From NCBI GenBank assembly GCA_938003515.1, contig CALKYL010000130.1, positions 1 through 16,571 of the forward strand: 16,571 nucleotides of DNA, given 5' to 3'. This stretch comes from an uncultured bacterium. GTDB lineage: Bacteria; Planctomycetota; UBA1135; UBA2386. The notes below the pieces were generated by a model. The model ran no database searches. It had not been told where the DNA came from and saw only the letters and a program-made list of their open reading frames with translations. The stretch's first letter is position 1, and each line of letters opens with the position of its first letter. The position numbers and the translations under genes are program-made. Positions 14,334 to 16,571 of this stretch are shown here, piece after piece.

Positions 14334-15551
14334 TCAGCCGGCGACGACGACGAGGTCGTTGACGAAGCGCTCGGAGATCTCGAGGCACGGCCCGAGCTCG
14401 GGGTGGCGCACGACGATCCAGCCATCGCCGACGACGACCTGCCGCCAGTCGCGCCGCGGCTGGCCGATCGGCGTCAGCTCGACGCTCGCGACCCACTGCC
14501 CGTAGCGCTGCAGCAGCTCCTTCAATCCGCGGTGCTCGCGCACGACGCCGTCGCCCTGCGCGCGCTTGAACACCATCGAGCAGTTGTACTTCTTGGCCGT
14601 GTCCTGGCTCAGCCGGCCGTAGCACGCCGCCTCGGCCCAGCCGCGGAACAGGTCGATGTCGCACGAGAAGTTCATCGCGTGCACGAGGCGCGCGCCGGCC
14701 GGGCGGCCGCCGATCTCGCCGAACACCGCCTCGCCCGAAGGCGTGCGGAACCACTCCATGTGCGTGAACCCGGTCTCGAAGCCGAGCGCCTGCAGCACGC
14801 GGCGGCCGAGCTCGACGCCGGGCCGCGGCAGCTCCCGGGTGATGTCGCGCAGCACGATGTTCTGCATCGAGATCCACGGGCTCTGCGCGAGCACCATCGG
14901 CTTGGGCTTGTACCACGCGACGTTCTCGAACAGCACGCGGCCGCCGGCGCAGACCGTGTCGTAGGTCAGCTCCTCGCCCTCGACGTACTCCTCGACCGAG
15001 ACCTCGTCGACGTGCCGCGTCTTGTGCAGCGCCTGCTCGAACTCGCCCCGGTCGTTGCAGCGCCACGTGTCCTTGCTGCCCGCGCCGTCGATCGGCTTGA
15101 TGATCGCGGGGTAGCCGACGCGCTCGACGACCGCCCACGCCTCCTTCATGCTGCGGGCGCGGCCGTGCCGCGGCACGCGCAGCCCGGCGCGCTCGACGGC
15201 CTGCTTCATCGTCTCCTTGTCGCGGAAGACCGCCGTCTGGGCCTTCGTCATGCCCGGGACGCCGAACTCCTCGCGCAGCGTCGCGGCGAGGTACATCAGC
15301 CGCTCCCACATGCACTCGACGCGGTCGACCGACCGGCCGCGCAGCCAGCGACGGATCTCGTCGGCGGCCTGGCGCTCGTCGCCGAACGAGCGGACCTGCA
15401 GGTAGTCGGCCAGCGCTCCGCGCGCGTCCTCGGGCACGGCTTGGAGCGGCTGGTCGCCGACGCCGAGCACCTTGGCGCCGACCTGCGCGAGGCCGCGCAC
15501 GAACAGGGGCATCTCGGCGGGGAAGCCTGGGCTCAGGAAGACGACGTTCAT
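14334..15551 (-). CDS. ATP-grasp domain ligase, paralogue 1
   Basis: The 405-residue product begins with a Rossmann-like pre-ATP-grasp domain (MNVVFLSPGF...GLAQVGAKVLGVGD, 1-100). The ATP-grasp fold follows (about 100-315): FRDKETMK (109-116), GYPAIIKPIDGAGSKDTW (146-163) with ATP-binding Lys152, VEEYVEGEELTYDTV (186-200), HMEWFR (264-269) and FGEIGGRPAGAR (277-288), which places metal-binding Glu279. The Asn usual two residues after that Glu is Gly here. A C-terminal domain (about 320-405) ends in GDGWIVVRHPELGP. Such enzymes join a carboxylate to an amine or thiol through an acyl-phosphate; the substrates are unknown. It is preceded by a clear paralogue 37 bp upstream on the same strand, so a shared transcript is likely. 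ATG 15551 has GGAG 9 nt upstream. Not recognised as a named enzyme. Confidence 0.85.
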   Translation of the reverse strand: MNVVFLSPGFPAEMPLFVRGLAQVGAKVLGVGDQPLQAVPEDARGALADYLQVRSFGDERQAADEIRRWLRGRSVDRVECMWERLMYLAATLREEFGVPGMTKAQTAVFRDKETMKQAVERAGLRVPRHGRARSMKEAWAVVERVGYPAIIKPIDGAGSKDTWRCNDRGEFEQALHKTRHVDEVSVEEYVEGEELTYDTVCAGGRVLFENVAWYKPKPMVLAQSPWISMQNIVLRDITRELPRPGVELGRRVLQALGFETGFTHMEWFRTPSGEAVFGEIGGRPAGARLVHAMNFSCDIDLFRGWAEAACYGRLSQDTAKKYNCSMVFKRAQGDGVVREHRGLKELLQRYGQWVASVELTPIGQPRRDWRQVVVGDGWIVVRHPELGPCLEISERFVNDLVVVAG

Positions 15552-15588
15552 CGCGGGCGGCTCCGGGAAGGCCAGGGTATCCGACTCG

Positions 15589-16571
15589 CTATCCGAGTTC
15601 GACGCGCACGGTGCGCACGACGTGCTGCACGGCCCGCGTGACGACCGCGGTGTCCGGGTGCCGCACGATCACGTAGCCGTCGCCCTCGTAGGTCGCCTGC
15701 GCCGCCCTGCCGACGGCGGGCAGCTTCGCCTCGACGGTCGGCTCGCCGAGCGCCTGCCGCGCCCCGTCCAGGCCGCGCACGGCGCGCACGACGGCGCCCT
15801 CGGGCGGCTTGCCGCCGCCCTCGACCTGACCGCGCAGGTAGGCGGCGCCGGCGGCGTAGCGCCGCGGCGGCGGCGCGAACTCCTCGGACACCATCAGCCG
15901 CGCGTACGCGGCGTACATGTCGACGTCGGTGACGTGGCCGATCAGCGACACGAACTGGGCGCCCGGCGGCCGCGCGGCGACCTCGGAGATCGCGATCGTG
16001 CCGTCGTGCCGCCGGAACCACTCCATGTGCGACATGCCGGTCCACATGCCGAGCGCGGTCAGCGCGCGCGGGCCGAGCCGGTGGATGTCGGCGAACTCGG
16101 GCTGCTCCAGCCGGCGCGGCAGCACCACGCACCACTGGATCCACGGGTTCTCCATGACCTCGAGCGGCGTCGGGTAGTAGCAACAGACGTTGTGGAACAC
16201 GTGCCGGCCGTGCAGCGTCACCGTGTCGAACGAGAACTCGCGGCCGAGCACGAACTCCTCGAGCAGCACCTCCCGCCCCGGGGCCGGCCGCACCGCGCGC
16301 ACGAACTCCTGCAGCTCGCGCTCGTCGTCGCAGCGTGACGTCGCCTTCGCGCCGGCCCCGGCCGGCGGCTTGCCGACCAGCGGGAAGCCGACCTGCCGCG
16401 CGAACGCGAGCGCCTCGGCCGCGTCCGCGCACAGCCGGTGCCGCGCGCACGGCACGCCGTGCTCGCGGAACAGGTCCTTCATGCGCGCCTTGTCGCGGAA
16501 GTTGTGCGCCGTGGCCGCGTCCATGCCGCGGCTCGACAGCCGCTCGCGCACCGCGCCCAGCGGCTGGTCGC
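15589..16571 (-). CDS. ATP-grasp domain ligase, paralogue 2, N-terminus beyond window
   Basis: The frame stays open to the right edge. The first possible start inside (GTG at 16551) falls within conserved sequence that aligns without gaps to residues 91-111 of paralogue 1, so about 90 N-terminal residues lie outside. Shared landmarks are NFRDKARMKD, VGFPLVGKPPAGAGAKATSR, VLLEEFVLGREFSFDTVT, ENPWIQW, GMSHMEWFRR, ISEVAARPPGAQFVS and the C-terminal GDGYIVVRHPDTA. As in paralogue 1, the metal-binding Glu is followed by a small residue rather than Asn. Substrate-side residues differ (for example PPAGAGAK against PIDGAGSK), which suggests related but different substrates. It lies 37 bp before paralogue 1 in the same orientation. 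Function beyond ATP-dependent ligation is unknown. Confidence 0.83.
   Translation of the reverse strand, partial: DQPLGAVRERLSSRGMDAATAHNFRDKARMKDLFREHGVPCARHRLCADAAEALAFARQVGFPLVGKPPAGAGAKATSRCDDERELQEFVRAVRPAPGREVLLEEFVLGREFSFDTVTLHGRHVFHNVCCYYPTPLEVMENPWIQWCVVLPRRLEQPEFADIHRLGPRALTALGMWTGMSHMEWFRRHDGTIAISEVAARPPGAQFVSLIGHVTDVDMYAAYARLMVSEEFAPPPRRYAAGAAYLRGQVEGGGKPPEGAVVRAVRGLDGARQALGEPTVEAKLPAVGRAAQATYEGDGYVIVRHPDTAVVTRAVQHVVRTVRVELG

Noticed and set aside
16552..16571. Apparent match of DQPL near the right edge to DQPL in ATP-grasp paralogue 1, suggesting an internal deletion in paralogue 2
   Set aside because: A gapless alignment of VRERLSSRGM with LREEFGVPGM to the FRDK motif shows this part corresponds to residues 91 onward, so the DQPL resemblance is chance and no deletion is needed.
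1..16571. CRISPR arrays, insertion sequences, prophage genes, tRNA or rRNA genes
   Set aside because: No regularly spaced repeats, transposase or integrase motifs, tRNA cloverleaf or rRNA-like conserved stretches were seen; nearly all DNA is accounted for by the listed genes.

Overview
The window is a compact, very GC-rich stretch (about 70% G+C by eye) of bacterial chromosome. It holds 13 protein genes and no gap longer than about 185 bases. Nothing here looks like a mobile element, prophage, CRISPR array, rRNA or tRNA. The gene mix is a bacterial tricorn-type protease, a secreted S46 dipeptidyl-peptidase, an EgtB-like enzyme and ATP-grasp ligases beside core translation genes. It suggests a free-living Gram-negative-type bacterium of a high-GC environmental lineage. 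A planctomycete-like or similar phylum is my best guess, but the sequence alone does not settle it.

Left part (1-4591). The truncated tail of a tricorn-like protease overlaps by 4 bp an RlmI-type 23S rRNA cytosine methyltransferase. A small membrane protein with a PH-like domain follows. It runs tail-to-tail into a stand-alone 5'-3' exonuclease on the minus strand, and both stop codons share one CTAG. The exonuclease is divergent from a CoA-diphosphatase-type NUDIX hydrolase.

Middle (4592-9949). A minus-strand translation operon reads rpmI - rplT - pheS - pheT: ribosomal proteins L35 and L20, then the two subunits of phenylalanyl-tRNA synthetase. The usual upstream partner infC is absent; a divergent polytopic membrane protein of unknown function occupies that side. 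The rplT-pheS gap carries a strong hairpin with alternative pairings, in the place where other bacteria have an attenuator.

Right part (9950-16571). A hairpin and a plausible promoter precede an EgtB-like iron-dependent sulfoxide synthase, with no egtD nearby. A convergent gene encodes an exported S46 serine dipeptidyl-peptidase. Its C-terminus carries an extra domain resembling the GspG/T2SSG pseudopilin fold, the most unusual item in the window. Divergent from it is a hemerythrin-domain protein. The window ends in two tandem, clearly paralogous ATP-grasp ligases on the minus strand; the second runs off the right edge, so this is probably part of a larger biosynthetic cluster.
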